Assembly (NCBI GenBank): GCA_021234155.1
Contig: JAJEKV010000030.1
Span: 9,282,390 to 9,346,389 of the forward strand
Reading direction: 5' to 3'
DNA: 64,000 nucleotides
Origin: Isoetes taiwanensis
Lineage: Eukaryota > Streptophyta > Lycopodiopsida > Isoetales > Isoetaceae
Below the pieces are notes generated by a model. The model saw only the letters and a list, made by a program, of their open reading frames with translations, did no database searches and had not been told where the DNA came from. Shown here piece after piece: positions 44,901-57,870 of this stretch. How positions within the stretch are numbered: the stretch's first letter is position 1; each line of letters starts with the position of its first letter. Both the position numbers and the translations under genes were made by a program.

Positions 44901-47290
44901 AGGCGTTGGTGACTGTATCTTGAGACTGTCTGGCATGTTGGGGTGCAGCTGTTTCAAGCCAGAGGGGGTCAGAATCGGCCTCTCCCTGGAAGGTAACCGA
45001 TCGCGGTTGTGCAAAGTGCGGGCATTGAAATCTCCTAACAAGAGCACATGCCCTTGCTGGCGACATTGCTCTATGTCATCATACAGATCTCTGTAAGGCA
45101 TTTGTACATCCGTGTCTGCCTCCTGGACCTGGTAGAACTTAGAGGCTACATGGGGTATATAACAGCATGCAATAAATAATGGACGATCTGCCGAGGCTCC
45201 AAAGATTCTCACCCACGTAGCGGTTAAGTCCGTCGGCCTTGTGGAGCGAGACCGTGTGGCTGCTATAGCATCTTTGAAGTAGCATGCCACCCTCCATATC
45301 CTCGCTTGCCATGGCGTGCATTAGCGAAGCGAGAAGCACCGGTATCCCGGGATGTCCCGGGGTGATGCCCACGATATTCCCATGTCTCTTGCAAGAAGAT
45401 GATGTCCATACCGTAGCGATCCCAACAAGGCCATCGCCCTTCTTCCGGGGGATCCCCTACAGTTCCATGATACAAGTCGAAGACACCGGCCCCTATGCAT
45501 GTGGCGGTTGTCCCGCACACCGCCCCGAGGAGGTTGCGGGGGCCGTTCAGTGTGGTGCCCGAAAGCACCGGGTCCCGGTTGTTGCATCCGGGTTTGCCGC
45601 CTCGGAGGTGAAAGGTCTAGATGTCCCTCGGCCCCATCGCCGCCGCCCTCAAGCTCTTTGTTGGCGGCGGAGGTACAAACACCTTCATCTTGCCATTAAC
45701 CAAGCCTGCCGATCCCCCCCGCCTATCGACTTGCTCGATTTTTGTGAACTCCTCTTGTCTCTCCTTTTTGTTGCACCGGAGTAAGATCGTGTCAAGTATA
45801 TTGATGTCCCCTTCAACCGGCTAGCGCGTTGCAGCAATAGAGTCTTGGATGCCTGGTCCAACACTGTGAATTTGACCAGTCGGGGTCTCATGTTTGGCCC
45901 CCCGACTCTGGTCGGGTTTCTCACCCCCAAATACTGCAGTTGTAGTCTGTCCAGCACCAGGGCATTAAGCTTAGCCGGCAGATCTTCCCCATGATCTTCA
46001 GGCAATCCCCGGACAATGAGGTTCAGCCGACGGGATTGGCGATCCTGCTCCTCGCGAAGGACCTGCCCGATTCCCTGGGCCACCTCTGCCTCCGGCATTG
46101 GCGAGACTTGTTGATGCCGCCTCCGGCAAGATACTGCTCGTTCGTTTCATCTCCGAGCGGAGATCATACATCTCTCGGTGAAACTCGGCCATCCTCTTCT
46201 CTAGGGCCGAGAGCCTGGGTGCTGCTTCCTGTCCTTCTGGTTGTCTCTTCGGGCGCTTGCAGTAGCCAACTGTGTAATCTGTTCCACTGCTTGCCTGAGC
46301 TCTCTCTGCAGTTGTGATATCTCATCTGTCACCTGCTGATGGATCCTATCAATCCGCTGGGTAACCTCATTCAGTGTTTGAGATGTTGCTATGAATTCAC
46401 TTCTTAACTGAGCGACAATACCTCGTGCTTGACTGCGCTCGAAGTCGGCCAGCCCAAAGCGGTCATTCAATGGCCGCACCTGCTCTTCTAATGTGGAGAT
46501 CCGTTCTCTCTCCTTCACCAACTGTTTCTTGAGGATGGCTACTGTTGGCTGGGTGTCTCTTTGTGCCTCCATACTTGCCAACCTATCTGTCAGTTGCTGT
46601 CAACTTTGCCTCCAAGGCTCAGATATTTCGGTTGCGTGACATGCTCGAGGGAGAGGAGCCCTCTCCGATTCGCGTGCTCGCTTCTTTAGTGCATGCGACT
46701 TTTCTTCCATTGTCTGGCTGCGCCGAGAGTCACGCCCGGGTCATTTAGAGTCTCACTACCGCAAGTCTGAACACGAGGCCAAGTCTATTGTGAAGTCCCT
46801 GATTCTGAACCCAAAGCTCCCCAAGCTCCGGATATGATCGAAGCGTGTGGCCAGCACCACGAGCGCTTCAGGGTTTTCAGAGCGTTTTATTGGCAGCCCG
46901 GAAATCTACAATTTTGCTTTGGAAATATGACTCAACCACATGCAAATCACATTTCTACTGAAAGGTCTCTGAGAGGGCTTTCCAACGCAACAAATTTCAG
47001 CTGAAACGGAACTCTGGATCTCTAGATATGATCAGAAACGTGCGTCCAGGACCATGAGCGCTTTAGGGTTTCTGGGGGCCGGATGTGCAGTCCGGAAATC
47101 TGTGATTTTGACAAAGATATAAGCCACAATCAATGGCAAATCATATACCTACTCAAAGATCGCTGAGAGGGCTCTCCATCGCAACAAATTTCAGCTGAAA
47201 CAGGCTTCGGTATCATAGCTATCTCTCTGGTTCTCCATCCTTCTGGCCGGAACCAAGGTGAGCAGCAGCTCCTCCTCCACCAATTAATGA
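41957..47290 (-). mobile_element. Nearly full-length younger LINE (ORF1 + EN/RT ORF2)
   Basis: Reading leftward: a 5' UTR with tandem repeats; ORF1 from about 46710, with a coiled coil (46581-46201) and an RNA-binding block RRLNLIVRGLPEDHGEDL ... LLLQRASRLKGTSIYL. ORF2 follows: endonuclease LRLVSWNCRG, MDIIFLQETWE, LLLGDFNAR and SDHYPL (45530-44640). RT blocks are VDFKTTYDTVPRD, GVKQGCPLSPTLFG and LLYADDVDLLS (43650-43320). The C-terminal block is IASVRTGSHHLRIETGRW with CQCCHMRTVEDEHHALQECP (about 42330). The 3' UTR ends CCGCGGACGTTAAAATATA plus (CTTC)n. At least several frameshifts make it inactive. ACAAAGGAAAG (41955) and ACAAAAGGAAG (47295) may be the target-site duplication in the old LINE. 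Confidence 0.9.
46831..47215 (-). repeat. Tandem 194-base repeats in the LINE 5' UTR
   Basis: Two diverged copies start at 46831 and 47025 (both GATATGATC...), sharing CCACGAGCGCTTCAGGGTTT-like, CCGGAAATCT and GCAACAAATTTCAGCTGAAA words. Their position just upstream of ORF1 recalls the promoter monomers of some animal L1 elements, so they may have driven transcription of the LINE. Confidence 0.75.
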
Positions 47291-47690
47291 ATTCACAAAA
47301 GGAAGCGATAATTGCACAAGTACTTTCTCATAAAGTACATTACCGCATGCCTGAGCTCCATCGGGATGTTCAAATCAACCATCCTATAATGTTACAGATT
47401 GCACCTATTCACCATATCAAAAGCTTTGTTGAAATCTACAAACATAGCATACATGGGTTTCTTTTTTCCAACTACTGAATCCATCATTGCACGGAAGGTG
47501 ACCAAATGGTCAATTGTGGATTTTCTGGATCTAGAACCCACCTGTTTGCTCTAGCATTATGCTTTTCTGCCCAGATGCTTATTTTGTGATCAATTAGAGA
47601 GGCAAATAGCTTTCCATAAAGGCTACCAATTAGCGCAGCAAGAGCTCTCTAAATTGTGGGCATTTTCTATTTCAGCTTGATTTCCTTTTT
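47291..47690 (-). mobile_element. Old LINE, segment 2 (start of reverse transcriptase)
   Basis: It holds SLYGKLFASLIDHKISIWAE near 47610 and RT motif A in MYAMFVDFNKAFDMVNRC near 47440, in shifting frames. The next expected block (motif B) is at 41955 on the other side of the younger LINE, so both halves belong to one element split by that insertion. Confidence 0.8.
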
Positions 47691-47837
47691 CGGTGGCTGT
47701 GCTACCGGATGAAAGGGTAAAAAGCAAAAACTTGCTTATTACATGACAACAACTTATTGCTAAAAGGTAAATCTAAGGTTGCATCTCAGAATTTTGAAGT
47801 CCTTCCCGACTTCAAAAGATTTTAAAGATAATAATAG

Positions 47838-48200
47838 AATATAAGAGAATAGATTTTTTATCGTCCACGAAGACCAATTGGCCTATGGAACCCAAACAAA
47901 AAGAGAATAGCAAACGTATTACTATCAGGATTAAAAAACCCCACCCCGAAGGGACCCTTGGCCACAGAGACTCTTGGCCATGGACAATACAATGAGCAGG
48001 GCATTAAGCCAAAATTGAACAAAAAGGCAAGGCCCCAACATAGAACAAATCAAAACAAAACAAATAGCCATAAGGCTAAATAGAGCAAGGATGTATAGCC
48101 TACAAATACTATATTGAGAGGGTGATATAATAAGGCGATCTAGTAACCAAGAACAGATCAAATAGGTGGATAATCAAGAATGATTGCTCGATCCCCTTTT
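47838..48200 (-). mobile_element. LINE 3' UTR fragment
   Basis: The fragment contains GGGGTTTTTTAATCCTGATA, CCATAGGCCAATTGGTCTTC and GTGGACGATAAAAAA, then TATTC-type bases, the same 3' UTR signature seen at 22.2, 29.2 and 42.0 kb. No ORF2 remains; this is a strongly 5'-truncated copy. Confidence 0.65.
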
Positions 48201-48299
48201 GCATACAACCCAATTATGTGTTAAACGAGCATCATATACTTTAGAATTCATATACTTTAGTTAACTCAGAACTGGGTTGGGCTAGTTGCTATAATGTTT

Positions 48300-49151
48300 T
48301 CTTGCACCGAACAAGGTAATCCTTATACAATTGGTTCCGTTACTAACTGGAAACACACCGAATTCTTATCCTCCGAGTCTTCCTGCCTGGATTCTTCATA
48401 CAGACCAATATTATCATTCAAAATACCAAGATCCAAAGTGAAAATGCTCATATTGATGGGATTGACCTTGATAACAACTTTAGAGGGGAATTGGAAGATA
48501 ATACCTTCATCAGAGGCAAATCTTTTAGGGAGAACCAAATTGTTAATGTTGCACTCAGCAACAATCTTTTGATTTTCTTCCAAATGCTTGACCTTAGGTC
48601 TCCAAACTTGTTTGCTTTGCTGCTGCTCCATATCCTTGTGAACAGATTTGTCCTTACCGCTTATGTTATCCTTAGGAGGAGCCGAAGGGGCCTTGGCCAG
48701 AGGATACTTAGAGTAAGAAATATTAAGCTCGAAAATACCTCGATTAGGGATTTTGCATGGGATTTTATCTTCCTAGATGGAGAAAGTTTTCTTCTGAATA
48801 CACGCAGATGGGAAGTTGGTTTGGGGGATGGAAATTTGAATAATTTCACCCAAACTGCTAGCAATAGCCCTGAGATGGGAAACAGTCTAGCAGCCCATTG
48901 GAAGATTGGAGCTAGAGATCCAGGTGGTAGTCGAGATCGACGAAGTCTCCCGGGATATAAGAGGGATCCCATTTCATGATGTACACAGGGTGCCCCGAGA
49001 TAAAGGAAATTTTCTTTATGAGAATAAGAGGGACACTCCTTTCATCTTTGCAAATGATTTGAAAGATCTTACTATCTAGCTTAAGGATGGAAAGAATGGG
49101 GACCAGCTGAATTTGGTAATCCAATGCTTTACAATGCTTAACGAGGGACAT
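48300..49151 (-). pseudogene. DUF4283-like ORF1 fragment of a plant LINE
   Basis: Reading leftward: ISGHPVYIMKWDPSYIPGD, then WISSSNLPMGC (stop) VSHLRAIASSLGEIIQISIP, then a Lys-rich part with HLEENQKIVAECNI. The order (VxxMKWDPxF, then a WI...LP block, then LR.IASSLGE) fits the gag-like DUF4283 domain of plant L1 ORF1. At least one stop and frame changes are present. The next fragment to the right lies on the opposite strand. Confidence 0.55.
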
Positions 49152-49169
49152 TTTTGAGGGAAGTGGATT

Positions 49170-50340
49170 ATTGGAAGGTTCATTGCAGGGGGATCAAGTC
49201 GTAGGTGTTGGATTCCCATTTCTATAGAGGAATGTTGCAAGCAAAAAAGTAATGGGAGGTCTCGGGGTAATTAACATTGAGAAGCAGGCCACTGCCTGGC
49301 TGCCAAATACTTTTACAGGGCTTGCAACAATCAAATTAATCACCCTGTAACTTGCCTCATTCAGTACTATATTGAGAAATGCTATCCCTTTGGGTGGAGA
49401 AATCTCAGGTTCCAACTTCCCCATAGTATTTATTTCGACTTCACGGTTCCCTCCTCCACCCCCTTGATCATTAAGAAATGGATCAGAGCCTGGACTAAAG
49501 TTAAAGGTATGTACTCATGGAAAAAGGGGCTTTCTCAAGATCAGCCAATTTTTTGGAGCCCCTCATTGATCCGGATAATCCCAATATGTACTTGGCTAGC
49601 TAACCAAGCAGTGGACTACTAAAGGTATTATTTACATTAGGGATATCATCCATAATTTCAACTATCATGAATCTGTTCTAAGAGACTTGGATGATGACTC
49701 TGAGCACCTGTTCAATAGTATTTCCTTAAAGATGGCAGTAGGGAATTGGCACAATTCTGATGACTTTTAGCATATTAATGGTTTTTGTGGTTAAAGGGTT
49801 AATTTGGCTTACAGATTCTCAATAGGAATCAAACAATCTCTATTCATACTAAATGGGATATCGAGCCAGAAAGAGCTTCCAAGAATTTAACTTTTATGTG
49901 GCATAGCCCTATTCATCCAAAAATTAAGGCTTTTATGTGGCAGCTATGGCATAGGGCCCTTGCCACTAACAACAAGAGATGGAGGTTAAAGATGTCTAAC
50001 TCTGATATATGTGTAAGATGCCTGCAGGACCAGGAGAATGAAGAACACCTCTTCAAAAATTGTCTTTGGGCAGAATGGATTCTTGAATTGGCTGAAACTG
50101 AGCTTAATATCCCTAATTTAGCCAATATGCAGGCCATGGACCTCTTTTTCCCGGTCAACCATGTAGACCGGCGGAGGTATATTCTCCTATGGAGAATTTA
50201 GAAAGGGAGAAATGCTTTAATCTTCAAGGAAGAAATTGTCTGGCCTAATGCAATTATCAAGCAAGCCCAATATGACATTAATTGGGTTCTGGAGATCTGT
50301 GGAGATCAGGATTAAAGGATCCACTTCTAACCCCTTTTTC
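49170..50340 (+). mobile_element. LINE fragment with zf-RVT domain
   Basis: Frames give MGGLGVINIEKQATAW near 49255, the block joining RT to the C-terminus, and then SPIHPKIKAFMWQLWHRAL and the zinc-binding DICVRCLQDQENEEHLFKNC near 50015, followed by AEWILELAETELN. This is the zf-RVT domain near the end of plant L1 ORF2. It is 5'-truncated and broken before about 49200. Confidence 0.75.
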
Positions 50341-50837
50341 TTTATTGTTTTCAGGTAATACACTTATCATTGAGGTGGAGAAGAATGAATCTTCATGCAA
50401 ATGCATTATGGCTGGCTCAATTTGGGGTCGAGGTACCGAATGAGCATGGAGAAGGATGCCACTGTCACTATGCCTGCGCCACCTATTTTGATGAAAAGAG
50501 ATATATTCTATGCACCACGAAAGACAAAAAATATTGCTTCAATCCAGGAAAGGCTCACCTGTGTAACTGCCCCTATTGTCTATTCATTGTGGCCAATAAG
50601 GGCGTGGGCAGAAAGGATCACTCTCGAAGGGAGCCCAAGAAAAGAAGATTTTCCAGCAGCTGAACTACTTTTCATACAGTTTCTCAAATTTCTCAAATTA
50701 TCCGTACTATTATGACTTGATTTTCAGATAATTTTGTTTTTTTCAGGGCCCTTAACCTGCCCTTTCAAAATGGTTTTTCCTTTAAATGTTCCCGAGCTTA
50801 TCATGTAATATTTCCATACATATATTAATATATATAC

Positions 50838-51475
50838 ACAACCTTCAATTGAAAAGGAAGAAGACTTACAGACTTTGCCTTCTCAATGGCAATCCATCTG
50901 GAACCTTGTTTGATCTAAATATAATCCTCCAAAGGTAAATGTTCTACTTTGGCAGGTGATTCATCGTTCTTTGAGAGTTAATCAGATGGTTCATCGCTTT
51001 AAGCCGGGAGTAAGCCCATTTTGCCCAATGTGTGAGCGGTGCATTGAAACATTGGAGCACTGTTTATATTTGTGTGCAGAGCTGAGTAGTCTTAGGTCCT
51101 GGCTGCATTCTCTTTTTGGAGTATCTTTGGATAGTCAGCACTTTCTTTTGGGTATTTATCCAAATCAGTGGACTGCTTCTAAAAGGATTGCATTTCACTC
51201 GGCTAAGTCTTGGCTAATATGGAGTGTATGGAAGCGAAGGCGAAGAAAGGTGTTTTATGATAAGTGTATTTCTTCTCAAGTGGTGCTTCAAGAAATTCGT
51301 AAGAAGTTGTATAATTGCTTTCAGATCTCCAATTGGCCTGATCGTATCAAAATTCCAATATGGAGTGATCACCTAAAAGTGATTGATGCTTCAGGGACAT
51401 TTCTTACTTCTGGAAGTACTTTGTAATATTTTGAGTGTATAATATGAAGTAAAACACGTTCTTCAAAAAAAAAAG
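50838..51475 (+). mobile_element. LINE 3' end with zf-RVT domain and poly(A)
   Basis: An open frame to the TAA at about 51424 carries PPKVNVLLWQVIHRSLRVNQ and FCPMCERCIETLEHCLYLC (zf-RVT), then WLIWSVWKRRRRKVFYDKCI. A short 3' UTR ends in an A run at about 51467. The tail is poly(A), not the CTATT/CTTC type, so this is a different LINE lineage from the element at 42-47 kb. It is 5'-truncated, but the last 156 codons are intact, suggesting a younger insertion. Confidence 0.8.
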
Positions 51476-51739
51476 GAAGAAGAAAGCTTATTAATTAAAA
51501 AGACCAAGGTCAATTGTAGAAGTAAACACAGCTTTGGTGTTACGAATAGACTCCGCTACCTATGAACTCTACAAACATAGTTACATAAAAATAGATATAG
51601 TCTCTAGAAACTGGACCTCTTGCCACAAATTCACCACCCAACTAGTCGAGAACATACCAAGCTGGTGGCATTCTTTGACTCAACCTTGTTTTGAGAATCC
51701 GATAGACTCCTATTGAGTTATCTTATCTGGATTTTGGTA

Positions 51740-54510
51740 TAGTGGATGCAAGGGATGTAGGCAGTTACAAAGCAACTCTCAAGACTGTAATTACCCGGAT
51801 CTGATTCATCCCCTGATTTATGCATGGCACAACCCTATTTATCTGCCATGATATAGGAAATCCATCTCTCAAAGCTATACTAAACATATCTACAAGTTTA
51901 TGTGCAATCTCTTCCCCAGCACATTTAAACATTTCGGCCAGAAGGCCATTAGCATCTGCGGCTTTACCGTTGGCAAGTCTCTTAAGTCCATCGTGCACAT
52001 TATCTAGAGTGAAAGTAAGCATGTCAGCAATAGTGTGGGCATCTTCCACCATCCTAGCATCGGCCCCAGGTACATTGTACAACTTCGCACGTGCACCATA
52101 AGTGTGTCAACCTGTAACCCAGTATCCTTATACTGCAAAGGTTTAAGTCTCCTCCAAATATTTTTAGGATCAGTCACTAGCTCTTCCACCATTTTCTTAT
52201 GCTTATGGTATAGGTATACCTTCTTTTTGTTTTTGATCGGCCTGATATATACTCTTTTTCCCGTACTTTATCTGTTCCTTGTGCTGCTTTAAATTTTAAT
52301 CTTTGCTGTTTACACTCCATATCAAACCATCTATTACATGGTAATCATGGCCGTTGGCGATAGGAGACAAAACATTTATCAGCTGATTGAAGTAAGGTTT
52401 TGGTCAATGCATCACTTTTTTCCTATAATGAGCTAGGCCATACAAGAGATGCCATTTTATGCATACATGTCTGTTTATATTCCAACATCTTATCATCATT
52501 TATATATATCTGCTTGCCTCTATTTGGAACATCATGCCTCATATATTGCCATTTCACATTCACTTCAACAAATATGGGTACATGATCCGAATTTTCATTT
52601 CCATCCCCGACAGACAGTTTAATAACATGTTCCACAAAAGAAGGTTTGGCAATGATGTAATCCACCACACTTGCATTCTTACAAGTGCGTTTACCAGAGC
52701 CTAGATATCTAGTTGTACCATTGAAAATCACCATGTCGAAACCACTACACAAATGTCAGACATGACGTCCTTGTGGGATTGGCCATTTTGCATTGTCATC
52801 TGATGTCCTGTTCCACCCAGATGTCTTTAGCTCTACATGATTCAACATCTCTAATCATTCTGCTTCTCCGTCTGGGCTAACCAAAGCTGCTTCGTAATTT
52901 CCAATGCAGCCATCAAAATCCTCTAACAATAAGATTTCATCTGCTACTAGACTCAATCCCAAAATATCCATTTCCAAGTGAAAAAATTGATCATCTTTAT
53001 CCAGATCCCCTTTGTTATAAATGGGTGACTCTCTTGCCGGGAAATAACAACCAGCCACATACAATTTACCATTCCGACCAGACAGTTCAATCCGTATGTA
53101 ATTGTGCTGACACTTTATGCTACAATACACATATTGCATGTGGAATTTCATTTCTAGCATAGCAGGCAATGCCTCCGGAGCCTTTAAGATTCCATCCTTT
53201 ATCATTCTAGACTGAGTATAATAGCTGAAAACCAATCTTTCTCCTCATGCTCAGCTATTTCCAAAAAGCAAATTATACCAACATCCTTTAACACATGTAT
53301 CATAGTACATATCTTACTATGTTTTAACATATTCACATTCCAGCCTGCTAACCTGGCGGTCGCTATTCCCTATGCCCCTATGCATCTTCGATCACCACCC
53401 TTCCACCTTTCTAGTAAGTACGCTTTCCCGCTGCTCTAGCGTCCTTCATTCTCGAGGTAACTTCTTTCCTTTGCTGAAATTGGAATTTGGTCAGATCATC
53501 ATTAACCCTTATGTATTGGCCCTTAAGCAATGCACACTTCTGTATAACCCGTGCCTTAGCCTCCTTGTTTGCACACTTTACTAACACATTGCATGTTCCT
53601 TCACCTTTCTTCCCAACCCAGTATGCATCCAAGATATCCATTGTACCTGCATCTTTTCTGCAAGAAATCTCTGTACCACATCGCCGGTGTTCTCATTGTC
53701 TTCTTCAGGAAGTCCTATTATTCTGAAATTGTTGCCTTTGATTTCCCTCTCGTGCATATCAGCTAGTTGCTCCATTTTTCATTTAATGCATCTATTGCTC
53801 CCTGTAATTCCTCATTACTATTATGCAAAATCATAGAGTCATATTGTAGATTTTCACATTCATTCCTAACAAGGATTGTACCAGGTGTGCTTGCTATCTG
53901 TTGTTTGAGTTCAGAATTCTCATTTCTTGATACATATAGAGACTCATTCATATCTTGGAAGAGCTTCAACATTAGGGTTTGATGTGCTGCTACTTCTCTT
54001 CTTGCTTGCTCTGCTTCCTTCCTAGATTGCTCCATAGAATCCAATATCTTCATCATAACCGTGAGCCCCATAATCATCTCTCCCCCAAAGAAGCCAGAGG
54101 ATGCCATTGCCCCTGTCCCTATTGGATATCCCAAGCCTGGAAACGATGTTTGCCCTGTAGAAAATGATGCCACAGAAATTTTCTCAGGTATACTCTCTGA
54201 TGTCACTAAGATTTTCTCAAGTTTTCCAGGTAGAATCTCTGCTGCCGAAGACATTTATGTTGTTGCCGGGATCACAGATGCCATCGGGGTCCCAATACCT
54301 GCTGTAGAGGTCTGTACTTTTGCCTGAATCTGGCAATTCAGACATATGACTATTTTTAGCTAGGTTCTTACCTATTTTTTTAATGCCTTTTTTATCTTTT
54401 CTGATATCGGAAGGCACAGGCTTGGTCGATGTTGCAACAACTGAGCTAGATGCAGACCCAACAACCTCCACTTTCTTTGCCCTTATTTTGTGTGCCATCG
54501 CCATACTCTG
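51740..54510 (-). mobile_element. Old LINE, segment 1 (ORF1, endonuclease, pre-RT)
   Basis: Reading leftward: an ORF1 beginning MAMAHKIRAKKVEV (54504), a coiled-coil region (54060-53770) and the RNA-binding part NNFRIIGLPEEDNENTGD ... NVLVKCANKEAKARVIQKCA (53740-53420). The ORF2 endonuclease follows: LYVAGCYFPARES near 53040, NASVVDYIIAKPSF and NSDHVPIFVEVNV near 52560. The pre-RT stretch is LKRLANGKAADANGLLAEMF near 51960 and LHKSGDESDPGNY near 51800. It stops there; the RT continues at 47690, beyond a 4 kb cluster of other elements. Frameshifts are numerous. A (CT)n stretch precedes ORF1 (54534-54559). Confidence 0.8.
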
Positions 54511-54533
54511 CGTGCGTGCATGCGTGCATGAAA

Positions 54534-54559
54534 GAGAGAGAGAGAGAGAGAGAGAGAGT
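54534..54559. repeat. (GA)n microsatellite in the old LINE 5' UTR
   Basis: GA dinucleotide run next to GTGCGTGCATGCGTGCATG, just upstream of the old LINE ORF1 on the minus strand. Confidence 0.9.
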
Positions 54560-54599
54560 CAAACCCATTTTTTAAGCATATGCACATAATCTCAAGTCC

Positions 54600-57107
54600 T
54601 ATTCAGACTTATTTGAAATCCCACAAAAAACCTTATAGAAACCAAGATCCAAAAAATTGTTTGTTGGTTTTTTCTTACAGTCCACTGACAGAAAATTTTG
54701 AACACATATTTCTCCATCATTTTACTTCCATATCAAGCCAAACTTTCTTCTACATGTTCTCAAAAGTTTCCCTGGTAGTAATTTCAAAAATCGCACAAAA
54801 ATGTTAAATAACGCTCGAGATACATCATTTGAGTCTGAATAGCCTTTTATTGCCACAAGGAAGGGCACTGGCCAAATTTTGTATCCACATTCAACCCAAT
54901 TTTCTCAATCATTTCAGATCCAGATTGAGAATTTTTTTCCCTTATGTCATACAAATTTTTTCTTATTGCTCCTTCAAAAACATATGAAATAATCAGTGAG
55001 CTCGAGATATTCATATCTCAGTGCAATTGTCTTATTTTGCTTTAGGGATCCTAAAGTGATTGATACTTTTTTGCATATTTTGCATGAAGATAGGTTTTCT
55101 TGAGCAATCTAAGGGTTCTAAACAATAAAAATCCACTGAGATTGATCCAAGTGCCGGGTTAAAGGTCAACGCATAGCGATATGACATTTCTTTGGATGAT
55201 GTGGCATGTCATATGATGACTAAGCACGCCATGTGGTGAGTGGCATGTTTTTAACTCTTTGCCTAAAATGGCTAGGGAAGCTTTCAGGTTATGCTATTTT
55301 TTGCCTTTCTTGGGGCAAGACAAAGGAACATATAGGTCCTATATAGATAAAGCGTTATGTTTCTCCCAATATTTATTGGATTGCAAGTAGGAAACATTCC
55401 CATGCATTATTGTACTTTTGGGCAAATTAGAAAGAGAAATGTTTATCTTGTATACATGTATCCCTCAATGATTCAGTGCGCAACGGAGAGGAGGACAAGC
55501 CTTATGATCAAATTTTGTAGGATGCAAAGAATTTATGACAAGCTGAGCACTTCTATAAAGATAATCTGTATACAGTTAGCTCTTGACATCTAATTACCAC
55601 ATTGAGAGGAGGATAGATGCAAACTCCATTCTGGCAATTGTTATTGCTTCACGTTTTTAATTGCAATTTCTTGGTCGTGTTCCAACTGCAAACGATCAAA
55701 ACTCGGCCTTCAAAACCCTTTAAGAACCTAGCAAGATATAGGGTTTACATTTCAGAGGTCGTATCCTAGTCAGATTTGACGGGGCCTTGCGTTATTCCAT
55801 CACTTAGAAGAAGAGGAGCGTGTTGACACTAGAAGATGGATTCTTTTTCTCGCTCCCCCTCCTCGAAAGCAGCTTGCTCTAAAAGTCCTCTTTCAAAGGC
55901 CTTGGCAATGGATGGGCAACTCCCCCACAAGAGGCATAACCACATTTGACATAGAAAAGGCTGCTAACTTGCCTACCCGACAACAGTTTGTGCAAAAGGA
56001 GGAGTTGATGTTTTCGCACCCTTGTTTGTGTCAATCTCAACCAGGATTTGGCACCATGGCATCACGTAGAAAGAGGGCCTCGATGCCAAAAGAGGATCCT
56101 TAAAAACCCTCTGGAAGCAGCTTGCCTCTCTTCTATGGAAGGCCCTGATCCAACTTTAATTTTGAGAGCAGTCGCTTTCATATTATTGCAACTGAGGGTA
56201 TGGCATTTTCTAGAAATATGGGGAAGCGGAAAGATAAGCATGTGGGTGTGGGAGTTGTACTTTTTGATAGTTTTATCATTTTGACTTTGGTGCAGTGAAG
56301 GATTGGAACTAAAATGGAAACACTAATGAGGATACTACCATTCCACTAATGAGGGTACAACTTTTACGATTATCAGTACATCGGCTTTATATTATGCCAG
56401 CTTCAGCTAGATATCAACGAACATCATTGGACTCTTCTTATATGATTATTTCTGCATGTTCAGATATCAGAAGCACATGCTTGAATTGGATTGTTTGTAA
56501 GGTGTTCTTCAAATGTTGTTTGAAAAATACTTTGAGTACGTGCTTGCCTAGCAATGAATTTGAAGGTATGGACGAACTTGCACATCCCATCTTGCTCTTA
56601 CATTTGTTTATACAAGGAACTTGAACAGATATTGGGGCTTATATCTAGACAATTTGAGTGCATATGTCCTCGAAAGAAGGATTGGAATGCAATTGTAATT
56701 CTTTATTAAATCGATGGTTGCTTCTCATCTGTCACTACTTGCAGCTTGATGCTTCATCCACACATAGCTTCGTATACCTTGCATATGTGTAAAATATTGC
56801 ACGTTCATGTTTACGTAGATATGTGGTGAATCTGAGACCTCTGCAGTCTGCTGTTAAAATACTTGAAAAACTAGGTCAAAAAATATCTAAGAACAGAATT
56901 AGTTGAACGTGTGCAGCCCTTGCTATAGCCTTTTACGCCTTGCAAATGTATAGTTTGTTAAATTTTGCAAATTGCTACATATTCAAGGGAAGAGTGATGT
57001 CTCCTTGCTGTACATCAAAATGGAATATGATGTGGAACCAGAACTTGATATTGTGTTGCATGCAATTATATATGTAGAGGCTAGCTTTGACAATGTTCCA
57101 CTAGCAT
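54600..57107. other. No recognisable gene
   Basis: AT-rich DNA. Short plus-strand frames (55357-55593, 55912-56103, 56349-56624, 56972-57175) lack motifs and splice chains. Nothing convincing on the minus strand. Confidence 0.4.
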
Positions 57108-57274
57108 TGGATTATTTGAAAGAATGCTTAAAGGAAGGAAGCAATGACAATCGTATTGGCTTCAATTCTTTGTAAAGGCTCGTTTCTAGCAATGGAATAT
57201 TTGAAAAAATGCTTAAAGCAAGGATGCAATGGCAGTTGTATTGGCATCAACTGTTTGTAAAGATTCATTTCTAA
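57108..57274. repeat. Tandem duplication, about 83-base unit
   Basis: Two adjacent copies share ATTTGAAA-AATGCTTAAAG, AAGGAAGCAATGACA/AAGGATGCAATGGCA, TATTGGC and TTTGTAAAG-TTCATTTCTA. They are diverged by about a fifth by eye. Confidence 0.75.
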
Positions 57275-57689
57275 TTTTGTAGTGTAATGTAGCACATGTT
57301 TAGCTTTAAGTTTAACTATCCAGGTACACATGCAATTCCCAAAGGATCATGTGGATGGAAGACGCCTGAATTGAGGTATTACTCTCGACCATTGTGTGAG
57401 TATTGAGAAACCATAGAAGAGACATTCTAGAAATTTAAAAGAATCTAACCAAATGCATTCTAAACACTTATACTTCATATTTTAACCTTAACCTTTTCAC
57501 AATTGTTATGCAAATGATTGAGAAAATTCCTATGCATCTATACCAACCTCATTCTCTTAGTTTGTCAGAAAAATGAAGTACCAATATTCTCAATAAACTA
57601 TTGCAACTAAACGGATTTGATTGCCAATTGAGAGACGTTGTTGATCTATCTTCAAGAATCTAATAATGGTCATCAATATGAGTTTGCTG

Positions 57690-57870
57690 CTTAGACTCTG
57701 TGACAGAATTGCTAAGAGCACTACTTAGGAAGGTTTAGAAATAGGAATGGCAAGGACAGGAAAACCAAGCTTGGTGTTTACTATTTACACTCTATGATAG
57801 GAATGCTAAAAGCATTACTTAGGAAGGTTTAAAAATAAGAGGAGCAAGAACAAGAAAACCAAGCTTGCAA
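57690..57870. repeat. Tandem duplication, about 90-base unit
   Basis: AGCACTACTTAGGAAGGTTT and AACCAAGCTTG recur in two adjacent units, each with CTCTNTGA-AG-AATTGCTAA-like starts. Confidence 0.75.
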
